Positions 7,434 through 17,969 of a DNA stretch of 64,000 nt are shown in pieces (position 1 is the stretch's first letter; the number at the start of each line of letters is the position of its first letter). The notes beneath the pieces were generated by a model. It was not told where the DNA came from. It did not search any database and saw only the letters and a list, made by a program, of their open reading frames with translations. The translations under genes and the position numbers were made by a program. Origin of the DNA: Curtobacterium sp. MCLR17_036 (lineage in GTDB: Bacteria > Actinomycetota > Actinomycetes > Actinomycetales > Microbacteriaceae); assembly GCF_003234445.2 (NCBI RefSeq), contig NZ_CP126269.1:992001-1056000 (forward strand). The letters are read 5' to 3'.

Positions 7434-8543
7434 GTGACCCTCTTCGCCCCCGCGCCCCGACGTCGATCCCGCGCCAGGACGGTCGGGTGGTCGTTCGTGG
7501 TCGGTGCCGTGGTCCTCGGCATCGTCGCGAGCCTGCTGCCGAGCCCCTACCTGATCGAGGTGCCCGGGCCGGTCTACAACACCATCGGCACGCAGCAGCA
7601 GGGGACGGGCAAGGACACGAAGGACGTCAAGCTCATCCAGATCTCCGGGCACGAGACGTACCCGACCTCCGGCGCGCTCGACATGCTCACCGTCGGCATC
7701 CAGGGCGACGCGACGAACCGACCGTCCTGGACGAGCGTGGTCCGGGCGATCTTCACCCGGTCGCAGGCGGTGATCCCGGTCGAGGCCGTCTACCCGAGCG
7801 GCACCACCACCGAGCAGGTCAACCAGCAGGACTCCGCCGACATGCAGGCGTCGCAGCAGTCCGCCGTCGCGGCGGCCCTCGTGCAGCAGGGCTACGACCT
7901 GCCCACCGAGCTGCAGGTCGGCACCGTGCAGGAGGGATCCGCGGCCGACGGCACCATCCGGCGGGGCGACGTCATCACCGCCTTCGACGGCACGTCACTG
8001 ACCACGAACGCCGACGCCACCTCGCTGCGCGAGGCCGTCGCGGAGCACGGCACGAGCAGTCCCGCGACCATCACCCTGCGGCGCGACGGCGCGACGAAGC
8101 AGGTCCGCGTCACCCCGCGCGACGAGCAGGGCACCGCGCTCCTCGGCGTCGGGGTGACCGAACGCTACGACTTCCCGTTCCGGGTGTCGATCACGCTGCA
8201 GGACGTCGGCGGCCCCTCGGCCGGCATGATGTTCGCGCTCGGGATCATCGACGAGATCACGCCCGGCGAGCTGAACGGCGGCGAGCACGTCGCCGGTACC
8301 GGCACGATCACGGCCGACGGCGAGGTCGGCGCCATCGGCGGCATCCGCCAGAAGCTCTACGGCGCGAAGCAGGCCGGGGCCACCGTGTTCCTCGCACCCG
8401 CGGCCAACTGCGACGAGGTCGTCGGCCACGTCCCCGACGGACTCGACGTGTACAAGGTCTCGACGCTCGACCAGGCCGTCACGGACCTGCAGACGATCGC
8501 CGACGGCGGGAGCACCGCGAAGCTGGCCCGCTGCGGGTCCTGA
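7434..8543 (+). CDS. Membrane-anchored PDZ/Lon-like serine protease (YlbL type)
   Basis: Protein of 369 residues with one N-terminal transmembrane segment (about residues 14-33), a PDZ domain around 125-215 (VQEGSAADGTIRRGDVI) and an S16 Lon-type proteolytic domain. The catalytic dyad is visible: Ser262 in GGPSAGMMF and Lys307 in GGIRQKLYG, 45 residues apart as expected for Lon. The domain should face outside the membrane. GTG start chosen because GGAAGGAT at 7421-7428 sits 5 nt upstream; the frame is open further back but without a signal. The order DUF2342 - this gene - UPF0182 matches Rv3195-Rv3194c-Rv3193c. It probably cleaves an unknown envelope substrate. Confidence 0.9.
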   Translation: MTLFAPAPRRRSRARTVGWSFVVGAVVLGIVASLLPSPYLIEVPGPVYNTIGTQQQGTGKDTKDVKLIQISGHETYPTSGALDMLTVGIQGDATNRPSWTSVVRAIFTRSQAVIPVEAVYPSGTTTEQVNQQDSADMQASQQSAVAAALVQQGYDLPTELQVGTVQEGSAADGTIRRGDVITAFDGTSLTTNADATSLREAVAEHGTSSPATITLRRDGATKQVRVTPRDEQGTALLGVGVTERYDFPFRVSITLQDVGGPSAGMMFALGIIDEITPGELNGGEHVAGTGTITADGEVGAIGGIRQKLYGAKQAGATVFLAPAANCDEVVGHVPDGLDVYKVSTLDQAVTDLQTIADGGSTAKLARCGS

Positions 8544-8658
8544 CGCGCATCCTGAGTCCCCGTACAGTTTCACCCTCGGTCCGGTCCCATAGGATCGGAG
8601 GCACTGACGGCCCGCCACGTGCCGGGCCCGCCGGTCCGACACGTCTGGAGCACATCAA

Positions 8659-11600
8659 GTGACGACAACCTCGTCCACCTCGGGGCGGCGTTCGCCGCGG
8701 GTCCCGATCGTGGTCACGATCATCGTGCTGGCCGCACTGGTGATCGGCTTCTTCATCTTCGCCAGCCTGTACACCGACTACGCGTGGTTCGCGCAGCTCG
8801 GCTTCCAGCAGGTCCTCACCACGCGCTGGACCGCCAGCGCGCTCATGTTCGTCGCCGGGTTCCTCGGCATGGCGATCCCGGTGTACGCGAGCATCGCGCT
8901 CGCCTTCCGGTTCCGCCCCGTCTACGCGAAGCTGAACTCGCAGCTCGACCGCTACCAGCAGGTCATCGAGCCGCTCCGCCGTGCCGTGATGATCGGCATC
9001 CCCGTCGTGCTCGGCATCTTCGCCGGCCTGTCGACCGCCGGCCGCTGGAGCATGGTGCTCGAGTACTTCAACCGCACGCCCTTCGGCAAGAAGGACCCGC
9101 AGTTCGGCCTCGACATCGGCTTCTACGTCTTCGAGCTGCCGTTCTGGCGCTCGGTCGTCGCGTACTCGTCGGCCGTCGTGCTCATCGCCGGCCTCGCCGC
9201 GCTGGCCGCCTGCTACCTCTACGGCGCCCTGCGCTTCGGGCAGCGCGAGGTCCGGGTGTCCCGGGCCGCCCGCGTGCAGCTGGCCGTGACCGCTGCGGTC
9301 TACGTCGCCCTGCAGGCCGTCAGCCTCTGGCTCGACCAGTACGCGACGCTCATCAAGGACAACCCGCGGATCACCGGTGCGCAGTACACCGACGTGAACG
9401 CGGTCATCCCGGGCCGCGAGATCCTGGCCGGCATCGCCGCGATCGTGGCGATCCTCTTCATCCTCACGGCGGTCATCGGTCGCTGGCGCATCTCGATCGT
9501 CGGTACCGGGCTGCTGCTCGTCGCGGCGATCGTCGTCGGCGGCATCTACCCGTGGATCGTCCAGCGTCTGCAGGTGAAGCCCTCGGAGCGCACCTACGAG
9601 TCCGCCTACATCGAGCGGAACATCAAGGCCACGCGCGACGCGTACGGGGTCGCCGGGGTCGAGGAGCAGAACTACGACGCCACCACCGAGGCGAGCTCCG
9701 GCGCCCTGGCAGAGGACGTGCAGACGACGGCGAACATCCGCCTCATCGACCCGAAGATCGTCTCGGACACCTTCAGCCAGCTGCAGCAGTACCGGCAGTA
9801 CTACCAGTTCCCGAAGCAGCTCGACGTCGACCGCTACGACGTCAAGGGCAAGACCGAGGACACCGTCATCGCGGTGCGCGACATCGACCTCAACGGCCTG
9901 AGCAACGCAGCGAACACGCAGTACAACCGGGCCTTCGTCTACACGCACGGCTACGGCGTGACGGCGGCGTACGGCAACCAGCGCGCCTCGGACGGCAAGC
10001 CGGTGTTCCTCGAGTCGGGCATCCCGTCGAACGGCGCACTGGGCGACTTCCAGCAGCGCGTCTACTTCGGCGAGACCTCGCCGCCGTACTCGATCGTCGG
10101 TGCGCCGGAGGGCTCGAAGGACGTCGAGCTCGACTACCCGTCCGGCTCCGACGACGACTCGGACAACGGTGGCAACGCGACCACGACCTACGCCGGACAG
10201 GGCGGGCCGAGCATCGGCAACTTCTTCAACCGCCTGGTCTACGCGGCGAAGTTCCAGTCGGAGCAGATCCTGCTCTCGGACGCCGTCAACCAGAAGTCGC
10301 AGATCCTCTACGACCGTGACCCGCTCACCCGCGTCAAGAAGGTCGCGCCGTACCTGACGGTCGACAGCGACGCCTACCCGGCGATCGTCGACCACCGCAT
10401 CCAGTGGGTCGTCGACGGCTACACCACGAGCGACGCCTACCCGTACTCGCAGAGCCAGAGCCTGTCGGACAGCATCGCGGGGGCCGAGAGCTCGGCGTAC
10501 CGCACCGACCAGGTGAACTACATCCGCAACTCGGTGAAGGCCACCGTCGACGCGTACACGGGCAAGGTGACCCTCTACGCGTGGGACACCGAGGACCCGG
10601 TGCTCAAGACGTGGCAGAAGATCTTCCCGACCGCGATGCAGCCGGTCTCGAGCATGAGCGCCGAGCTCCTCGACCACGTCCGCTACCCCACGGACCTGTT
10701 CAAGGTGCAGCGCTCGATCCTCGGCACGTACCACGTCACGAACGCGAACTCGTTCTACTCGGGGGACGACGCGTGGAACACCCCGCAGGAGCCGACGACC
10801 ACCTCGGCCGCGAACATCGACGACGCGGACACCACCAGCGGTTCGAACACGAACTCGCAGGTGCAGAACAATGCCCTGGGCGCCCAGTCCTCGTCGAGTC
10901 GGGCGAGCAACCTGCAGGACCCGTACTACCTCACGATGAAGGTGCCCGGGCAGGACACGGCGTACTCGCTCTACACCACGTACATCCCGCAGCAGACGGC
11001 CGGCGACAACAACCGCAACGTGCTCACCGGCTACCTGTCCGCGAACTCCGATGCGGGCGGTGCCGGCAAGGGGAAGAAGGGCTCCGGTTACGGCACGCTC
11101 ACCCTGCTGACGATGCCGAAGACCGACAACATCCCCGGTCCGGTGCAGGTGCAGGGTCTCTTCAACGGTGACTCGCGGGTGTCGCAGCAGCTGAACATCC
11201 TGAAGCGCGGCAACTCGACCGTGAAGCAGGGCAACCTGCTGACCCTCCCGGTCGGCGGCGGCTTCCTCTACGTCCAGCCCGTGTACGTCCAGTCGACGTC
11301 GAGCGGCTCGTACCCGCTGCTGCAGAAGGTCCTCGTGGCCTTCGGTGACCGGGTCGAGTTCGAGAACACCCTCGACGAGGCCCTCGACGCATTGTTCGAC
11401 GGCGACTCCGGCGCGACCGCCGGCGACTCCGACACCGGGGGCTCGGGCAGCGGCTCGACCGACGAGGGATCCGACTCCGGTTCGGGTTCGGACGCCGGGT
11501 CGGGCTCCGGCTCGACCGGCGGCTCGACGGGCTCCGGCACGGTCGACAACGACGCGCTGCAGGCGGCGCTGTCGGACGCGAACGACGCGCTGCAGGACCG

Positions 11601-11703
11601 CCAGCAGGCCTACGCGGACAACGACCTGGTCGCCGCGGCCGAGGCCGACCAGCGCCTGCAGGACGCCATCGAAGCCGCCACCGCGGCCGAGAACGGCGAG
11701 TGA
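8659..11703 (+). CDS. UPF0182 family large membrane protein
   Basis: Protein of 1014 residues with about seven hydrophobic segments in the first 320 residues, then a large extracytoplasmic domain of unknown function. The family is conserved in actinobacteria and cyanobacteria and is the Rv3193c counterpart here. Residues around 915-960 are a Gly/Ser/Asp linker, and the tail is Ala/Gln-rich and probably coiled-coil (DALQAALSDANDALQDRQQA). GTG start with CTGGAG 8 nt upstream. The promoter probably includes TAGGAT near 8591. The gene is co-directional with the protease, 115 nt apart, but is likely to have its own promoter. Function unknown. Confidence 0.92.
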   Translation: MTTTSSTSGRRSPRVPIVVTIIVLAALVIGFFIFASLYTDYAWFAQLGFQQVLTTRWTASALMFVAGFLGMAIPVYASIALAFRFRPVYAKLNSQLDRYQQVIEPLRRAVMIGIPVVLGIFAGLSTAGRWSMVLEYFNRTPFGKKDPQFGLDIGFYVFELPFWRSVVAYSSAVVLIAGLAALAACYLYGALRFGQREVRVSRAARVQLAVTAAVYVALQAVSLWLDQYATLIKDNPRITGAQYTDVNAVIPGREILAGIAAIVAILFILTAVIGRWRISIVGTGLLLVAAIVVGGIYPWIVQRLQVKPSERTYESAYIERNIKATRDAYGVAGVEEQNYDATTEASSGALAEDVQTTANIRLIDPKIVSDTFSQLQQYRQYYQFPKQLDVDRYDVKGKTEDTVIAVRDIDLNGLSNAANTQYNRAFVYTHGYGVTAAYGNQRASDGKPVFLESGIPSNGALGDFQQRVYFGETSPPYSIVGAPEGSKDVELDYPSGSDDDSDNGGNATTTYAGQGGPSIGNFFNRLVYAAKFQSEQILLSDAVNQKSQILYDRDPLTRVKKVAPYLTVDSDAYPAIVDHRIQWVVDGYTTSDAYPYSQSQSLSDSIAGAESSAYRTDQVNYIRNSVKATVDAYTGKVTLYAWDTEDPVLKTWQKIFPTAMQPVSSMSAELLDHVRYPTDLFKVQRSILGTYHVTNANSFYSGDDAWNTPQEPTTTSAANIDDADTTSGSNTNSQVQNNALGAQSSSSRASNLQDPYYLTMKVPGQDTAYSLYTTYIPQQTAGDNNRNVLTGYLSANSDAGGAGKGKKGSGYGTLTLLTMPKTDNIPGPVQVQGLFNGDSRVSQQLNILKRGNSTVKQGNLLTLPVGGGFLYVQPVYVQSTSSGSYPLLQKVLVAFGDRVEFENTLDEALDALFDGDSGATAGDSDTGGSGSGSTDEGSDSGSGSDAGSGSGSTGGSTGSGTVDNDALQAALSDANDALQDRQQAYADNDLVAAAEADQRLQDAIEAATAAENGE

Positions 11704-11707
11704 CACA

Positions 11708-11742
11708 CCGTGGCGGGGCACTCGATTTGTGCCCCGCCACGG
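11708..11742 (+). terminator. Terminator after the UPF0182 gene
   Basis: A perfect 14-bp stem (11708-11721 with 11729-11742) and a 7-nt loop containing TTT begin 4 nt after the stop codon. Confidence 0.8.
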
Positions 11743-11766
11743 GCCCGTGTAGGCTGTTCAACGTGC

Positions 11767-11843
11767 CGCGGGGTGGAGCAGTTCGGTAGCTCGCTGGGCT
11801 CATAACCCAGAGGTCGTAGGTTCAAATCCTGCCCCCGCAACCA
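11767..11843 (+). tRNA. Initiator tRNA-fMet (CAT)
   Basis: A 77-nt cloverleaf with encoded CCA end. The anticodon loop CTCATAA gives CAT. Two features mark it as initiator rather than elongator: the first acceptor pair is a C-A mismatch (C1 at 11767, A72 at 11839), and the anticodon stem ends in three G-C pairs (GGG/CCC). The T-loop TTCAAAT is standard. Confidence 0.96.
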
Positions 11844-11854
11844 AGCGTCACAGC

Positions 11855-11886
11855 AAAGGCCCCGGTCCACTCGGACCGGGGCCTTT
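11855..11886 (+). terminator. Terminator of the initiator tRNA gene
   Basis: A perfect 14-bp stem from AAAGGCCCCGGTCC with a 4-nt loop starts 11 nt after the tRNA. The downstream arm ends in TTT. Confidence 0.9.
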
Positions 11887-11956
11887 CGCATACCCGGGGC
11901 GTCGCCGAGCGTGATCGATGCCGGGCCTCGCTGCCCGCTTCCGCACACTGCCCGGC

Positions 11957-11962
11957 TACGCT
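11957..11962 (+). promoter_or_regulatory. -10 box of the nitrilase-family gene (leaderless)
   Basis: TACGCT is followed by 6 nt and then the ATG at 11969. No ribosome binding site fits between them. Confidence 0.65.
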
Positions 11963-11968
11963 CGGCGG

Positions 11969-12808
11969 ATGGGCACCCTCACGATCGCGGCCGCGCAGTT
12001 CGCGCCGGTGGACGACACGAACGCCAACCTCGAGACCGTCCGCACCGCCGCCACCGAGGCAGCCGCTCGCGGAGCCCACCTGCTGGTGACGCCGGAGTAC
12101 ACGTCGTACTTCACGGCCGACATCGACGACCGCTTCGTCGCCGCAGCCGAACCGCTCGATGGTCCCTTCGTCACCGGGCTCCGCCGCATCGCGCGCTCGA
12201 CCGGCATCGCCCTCGTGGTCGGGGTCGCCGAGACCGCCGACATCCCGGAACACTTCCGGAACACCCTGGTCGCCGTGCTGCCCGACGGGACCATCGCCGC
12301 GACCTACCGTAAGGTCCACCTCTACGACGCGTTCGGGTCACGGGAGTCCGACCGCATCGAGCCCGGCGACCCCGAGCAGCTGCCCGTCTTCGAGCTCGAG
12401 GGCGTCCGCGTCGGCCTCGAGACCTGCTACGACCTGCGGTTCCCCGAGGTCACCCGTCGGCTCGCCGCCCCCGAGGTCGGCGCCGCCGACGTCGTCGTCC
12501 TGCCCGCGGAGTGGGTCAAGGGGCCGGGCAAGGAACACCACTGGCGCACCCTGCTCACCGCCCGCGCGATCGAGAACACGATCTGGGTCGTCGGCGTCGG
12601 GCAGACCCCGCCGATCGGGATCGGCGGCTCGGTGGTGCTCGACCCTTCCGGCGTCGCCGTCGCGTCCGCCGGAGCGACCCCGGGCACGCTCGTCGCGACG
12701 GTGGACACGTCCGTCACCGCTTCGGTCCGGCAGACCAACCCGTCACTGTCGCTCCGTCGGTACGACGTCGCGCCGCGCGTCCGGCCAGGAGGCCCGTCCC
12801 ACCCCTGA
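11969..12808 (+). CDS. Carbon-nitrogen hydrolase (nitrilase superfamily amidase)
   Basis: Protein of 279 residues. The catalytic Glu-Lys-Cys triad is present: Glu43 in TPEYTSY, Lys115 in YRKVHLY and Cys153 in ETCYDLRFPE. These cytosolic enzymes hydrolyse amides or omega-amidated keto acids; the pattern is closest to the Nit2/omega-amidase-like branch, but the substrate cannot be read from sequence. The ATG at 11969 was chosen because a -10 box lies 6 nt before it. The last codons (RPGGPSHP) lie in the first copy of the downstream intergenic repeat, so this C terminus may have been reshaped by the repeat. Confidence 0.9.
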   Translation: MGTLTIAAAQFAPVDDTNANLETVRTAATEAAARGAHLLVTPEYTSYFTADIDDRFVAAAEPLDGPFVTGLRRIARSTGIALVVGVAETADIPEHFRNTLVAVLPDGTIAATYRKVHLYDAFGSRESDRIEPGDPEQLPVFELEGVRVGLETCYDLRFPEVTRRLAAPEVGAADVVVLPAEWVKGPGKEHHWRTLLTARAIENTIWVVGVGQTPPIGIGGSVVLDPSGVAVASAGATPGTLVATVDTSVTASVRQTNPSLSLRRYDVAPRVRPGGPSHP

Positions 12809-13280
12809 CACGCACGTTCCATCCCACAGCGCGTGCTGTCGGATGCGGATCCGCGCGTGGGAGGTCGGAACGTCAGGCCGCCTCCACGCGGAACCACCAC
12901 TGACGCGCGGCACTGTCGCAGAGTGTGTATCTGTCGGGAGGCCCGTCTCGCCTCCGCCACGCACGTTCCGTCCCATCGCGCGTGCTGTGGGATGCGGATC
13001 CGCGCTTGGGAGGTCGGAACGTCGGGCCTCCGACGCGCGGACCCGCCTTCAACGCGCGGAACGACCACCCAAGCGCGGAACTGCCGCGGAGCGTGGCTCT
13101 GTCGGGAGGCCCGTCTCGCCTCCGCCACGCGCGTTCCGTCCCATCGCGCGTGGTGTGGGAAGCGGATTCGCGCGTAGGAGGGTGGTTCGTCGGGCCTCCT
13201 ACGCGCGGAACTGCCTTCCACGCGCGGAACGACCACCGACGCGCGGAACGACCACCCAAGCGCGGAACAGCGCCCGGCCG
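12785..13280. repeat. Three imperfect tandem copies of a 150-170 bp intergenic repeat
   Basis: Three related segments align around GCACGTTCC at 12812, its counterpart at 12961 and GCGCGTTCC near 13129. Copies 2 and 3 both begin CTGTCGGGAGGCCCGTCTCG (12931 and 13099; 168-bp period). Each unit then has a GATGCGGATCCGCG palindrome-like core and short CGCGCGGAACGACC iterations. Copy 1 starts inside the nitrilase-family stop region. There is no convincing gene in this 490-nt gap. Confidence 0.85.
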
Positions 13281-13301
13281 TTCCGCGGCGACCCCGGCGG
13301 G

Positions 13302-14504
13302 TCAGGACGCGGGACGGAGGGCGGCCAGGCGCTCGGCGGCCTCGGCGAGCACGGAGCGGCGCTTGCAGAACGCGAACCGCACGAGCGAGCGGTACCCCGC
13401 CGCGTGCTCCGGCCGGACGAACGCCGACACGGGGACCCCGACGACGCCGGTCAGCTCCGGCGCCCGCAGGCAGAACTCCCGGGCGTCCTCGTAGCCGAGC
13501 GGGGCCGTGTCCGCGAGGACGAAGTACCCGCCGTCCGGTCGGAACACGTCGAAGCCCGCGGTCCGGAGCCCGGCGGCGAGCAGGTCGTGCTTCACGGACA
13601 GTTCGGCGGCGATGCCGGCGAAGACCGCGTCCGGCAGGCGGAGTCCGGCGGCGATCGCCGGTTGGAAGGGCGCGCCGTTCACGAACGTCAGGTACTGCTT
13701 GACCGTCGTGATGGCATCGACGAGCAGCGGGGGAGCGGTCAGCCAGCCGATCTTCCACCCGGTCGTGCTGAAGGTCTTGCCCGCGCTCGAGACGGACACG
13801 GTGCGCTCGGCGGCGCCGGGCAGCGTCGCGACGGGCGTGTGCGGGACCGTGAACGTGAGGTGCTCGTAGACCTCGTCGGTGACGATCACCGCGTCGTACT
13901 GCGTGGCGAGGTCGACGATCGTCCGCAGCACCTCGACGGGCATGACGCGGCCGGTGGGGTTGTGCGGCGTGTTCACCAGGACCACCCGGGTCCGGTCCGA
14001 GAAGGCGGCGCGCAGGGTGTCCTCGTCCGGCAGGAAGTCCGGCGCGGTCAGGGGCACGGTGACGTGGACACCGCCGGCGAGGCGGATGAGCGCGCCGTAG
14101 GCGTCGTAGAACGGCTCGAAGGTGACGACCTCGTCGCCGGGTTCGACGAGGGCCAGGAGCGTGGCGGCCAGGGCCTCGGTGGCGCCGGCCGTGACGAGCA
14201 CCTCGCTGTCGGGGTCGACCTCGAGGCCGTACCAGTGCTGCTGGTGGCCGGCGACGGCCGCGCGGAGGTCCGGCGTGCCCCGACCCGGCGGGTACTGGTT
14301 GGCGCCGTCCCGGATGGCCTGCACCGCGGCCTCGAGCACCTCGGCCGGACCGTCCTCGTCGGGGAAGCCCTGGCCGAGGTTGATCGCACCGGTGCGTGCC
14401 GCGAGGGCGCTCATCTCGGCGAAGACGGTGGGCGCGGGGACGCCGTCGGGTCCGAGGAGCATCGCGCCCTCGGCCGCTCGCAACCAGGGTCCTTGCTGTC
14501 GCAT
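13302..14504 (-). CDS. PLP-dependent class I aminotransferase
   Basis: Protein of 400 residues. The pyridoxal phosphate lysine is Lys243 in SSAGKTFSTTGWKIGW. NTPHNPTGRV, TDEVYEHL and the C-terminal arginine region (LVRFAFCK) are also present. The pattern matches the group containing kynurenine/glutamine aminotransferases and actinobacterial N-succinyldiaminopimelate aminotransferase (DapC), and sequence alone cannot choose between them. The ATG at 14504 has an upstream GGCAGGAGA at good spacing. The gene is convergent with the nitrilase-family gene. Omega-amidases of that family remove the keto acids made by glutamine transaminases, so a functional link is possible but inferred. Confidence 0.88.
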   Translation of the reverse strand: MRQQGPWLRAAEGAMLLGPDGVPAPTVFAEMSALAARTGAINLGQGFPDEDGPAEVLEAAVQAIRDGANQYPPGRGTPDLRAAVAGHQQHWYGLEVDPDSEVLVTAGATEALAATLLALVEPGDEVVTFEPFYDAYGALIRLAGGVHVTVPLTAPDFLPDEDTLRAAFSDRTRVVLVNTPHNPTGRVMPVEVLRTIVDLATQYDAVIVTDEVYEHLTFTVPHTPVATLPGAAERTVSVSSAGKTFSTTGWKIGWLTAPPLLVDAITTVKQYLTFVNGAPFQPAIAAGLRLPDAVFAGIAAELSVKHDLLAAGLRTAGFDVFRPDGGYFVLADTAPLGYEDAREFCLRAPELTGVVGVPVSAFVRPEHAAGYRSLVRFAFCKRRSVLAEAAERLAALRPAS

Positions 14505-14604
14505 CTTCGTCTCCTGCCGTGCCGGCGACGACGTGTCGCGCTGGACGGACCCAACCTAGCTGGCCGTCCGCCGCGGTCCGGGGACCCGCTGTACAGCGCA
14601 CGCA

Positions 14605-14610
14605 TAAGAT
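14605..14610 (+). promoter_or_regulatory. Probable -10 box upstream of the HtrA-like gene
   Basis: TAAGAT lies in a CATAAGATCGG context, 85 nt before the ATG at 14696. No clear -35 box was identified. Confidence 0.4.
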
Positions 14611-14695
14611 CGGCAGAGGTTGCTCGCAGCCTCGCCAGAAGCATCGTTCAGGTGGCTGGGACAGACTGCACGAGCTTGAAAGGAGCACGTCCAGC

Positions 14696-16735
<2,040 letters not shown>

Positions 16736-16747
16736 CGCGACCAGTCG

Positions 16748-16794
16748 ACGGACAGGAGGCCCGGTGCACGACGTGCGCCGGGCCTCCTGTCCGT
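16748..16794 (+). terminator. Terminator after the HtrA-like gene
   Basis: Arms 16748-16764 and 16778-16794 form a 17-bp perfect stem containing GGAGGCCCGG. The stem begins 12 nt after the stop codon. Confidence 0.85.
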
Positions 16795-16822
16795 CCCGGG
16801 GTCGGGTCCGCAGCCGCACCGC

Positions 16823-16851
16823 AAGGAGCCGGTTCGGCTCCTTGATAGGCT
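16823..16851 (+). promoter_or_regulatory. Promoter with overlapping palindrome upstream of the glycopolymer genes
   Basis: A -10 box TAGGCT is at 16846-16851. Just upstream, AAGGAGCCG (16823-16831) and CGGCTCCTT (16835-16843) form a perfect inverted repeat with a 3-nt centre. It covers the -35 position and the spacer, as expected of an operator. The predicted RNA start near 16858 lies after the ATG at 16853 and leaves a 64-nt leader before the ATG at 16922. Confidence 0.6.
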
Positions 16852-16921
16852 CATGGTCGCTCTGCGGGGCGGCACCGGCCCCGGTGCGTCCCGTGCTCCC
16901 AGCCAGCACCCCGAGGTACGC

Positions 16922-17965
16922 ATGCAGACAGACGGACAGCCCCTGCCGGGCGTCTCGTACGTGATGCCCGTGCTCAACGAGGTCACCGAGGTCCGCGCCG
17001 CCGTGGGCAGCCTGCTCGACCAGGACTACGACGGCCCCTTCGAGGTCATCCTCGCCCTGGGGCCCTCGATCGACGGCACGAACGAACTCGTCGCCGAGAT
17101 GAGCGCGGCCGACCCCCGCATCCGCGCGATCGAGAACCCGGTCGGCTCGACCCCCGCGGGCCTCAACGTCGCGATCCGCGCGTCGGTGCACCCCGTCGTC
17201 GTCCGGGTCGACGCGCACTCCGTGCTGCCGACGGACTACACCCGGATCGCGGTGCGCACGCTGCTCGAGTCCGGCGCCGACAACGTCGGCGGCATCATGC
17301 GGGCCGAGGGGCGCACGCCCTTCGAACGCGCGGTTGCCCTGGCCTACGGCAGCCGGGTCGGACTCGGTGGCACGCCCCACCACGTCGGCGGCACCGCCGG
17401 ACCGGCCGAGACGGCATACCTCGGGGTCTTCAAGCGGGACCGCCTGTTCGCGGTCGGCCTGTTCGACGAGGGCATCAAGCGCGGGCAGGACTGGGAACTC
17501 AACCGGCGCCTGCGCCAGACCGGCGGCACCGTGTGGTTCACGCCGGAGCTCGTCGTGACCTACCGCCCGCGGCCGAGCCTGAAGCGGCTGGTCCGGCAGT
17601 TCGTCGCGACCGGACTGTGGCGCGGCGAGCTCGCCCGACGGTTCCCGGCGAACAACGGCCTGCGCTACTTCGTGCCCCCGGCGATGGTCGCCGCGATGGC
17701 GCTCGGCATCGTCGTGGGACTCGTCGGCGTCGTCGGTGCTGCGCTGGGCACATCGCTCGCCTGGGCGATGACCGGCTTCGTCGTCCCCGCGGTGTACCTG
17801 CTCTTCGTCGTGCTCGGATCGGTCGCCGTCGCGCGTCGGTCCGGTGTCGCGACCCTCGCCTGGTTGCTCGTGGTGCTGCCGTGCATCCACGTCGGATGGG
17901 GGATCGGGTTCATCATCGGGTTCCTCACCCGGACCTCCGAGCTGACCACCCACACCGGACGGTGA
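16922..17965 (+). CDS. Glycosyltransferase family 2, ExoA-like
   Basis: Protein of 347 residues. An N-terminal GT-A domain starts YVMPVLNEVTEVRAAV, with the metal-binding region VRVDAHS around residue 100 and an acceptor-side GQDWELNRRLR around residue 185. Two or three C-terminal membrane segments follow (about 255-335). This arrangement resembles succinoglycan glucosyltransferase ExoA, so it probably adds a sugar to a lipid-linked glycan at the inner membrane face. The ATG at 16922 is preferred because the promoter -10 box sits against the earlier ATG at 16853. First gene of a tight run with the CDP-alcohol transferase, 4 nt downstream. Confidence 0.85.
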   Translation: MQTDGQPLPGVSYVMPVLNEVTEVRAAVGSLLDQDYDGPFEVILALGPSIDGTNELVAEMSAADPRIRAIENPVGSTPAGLNVAIRASVHPVVVRVDAHSVLPTDYTRIAVRTLLESGADNVGGIMRAEGRTPFERAVALAYGSRVGLGGTPHHVGGTAGPAETAYLGVFKRDRLFAVGLFDEGIKRGQDWELNRRLRQTGGTVWFTPELVVTYRPRPSLKRLVRQFVATGLWRGELARRFPANNGLRYFVPPAMVAAMALGIVVGLVGVVGAALGTSLAWAMTGFVVPAVYLLFVVLGSVAVARRSGVATLAWLLVVLPCIHVGWGIGFIIGFLTRTSELTTHTGR

Positions 17966-17969
17966 CCGC

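Noticed and set aside
8479..11721. A 1,080-codon minus-strand frame opposite the UPF0182 gene
   Set aside because: Val/Arg/Gly-rich shadow of the UPF0182 coding strand with no start signal or recognised family.
16853..16921. Alternative start of the ExoA-like glycosyltransferase at ATG 16853
   Set aside because: The -10 box ends only 1 nt before it, so the transcript would begin after that codon.
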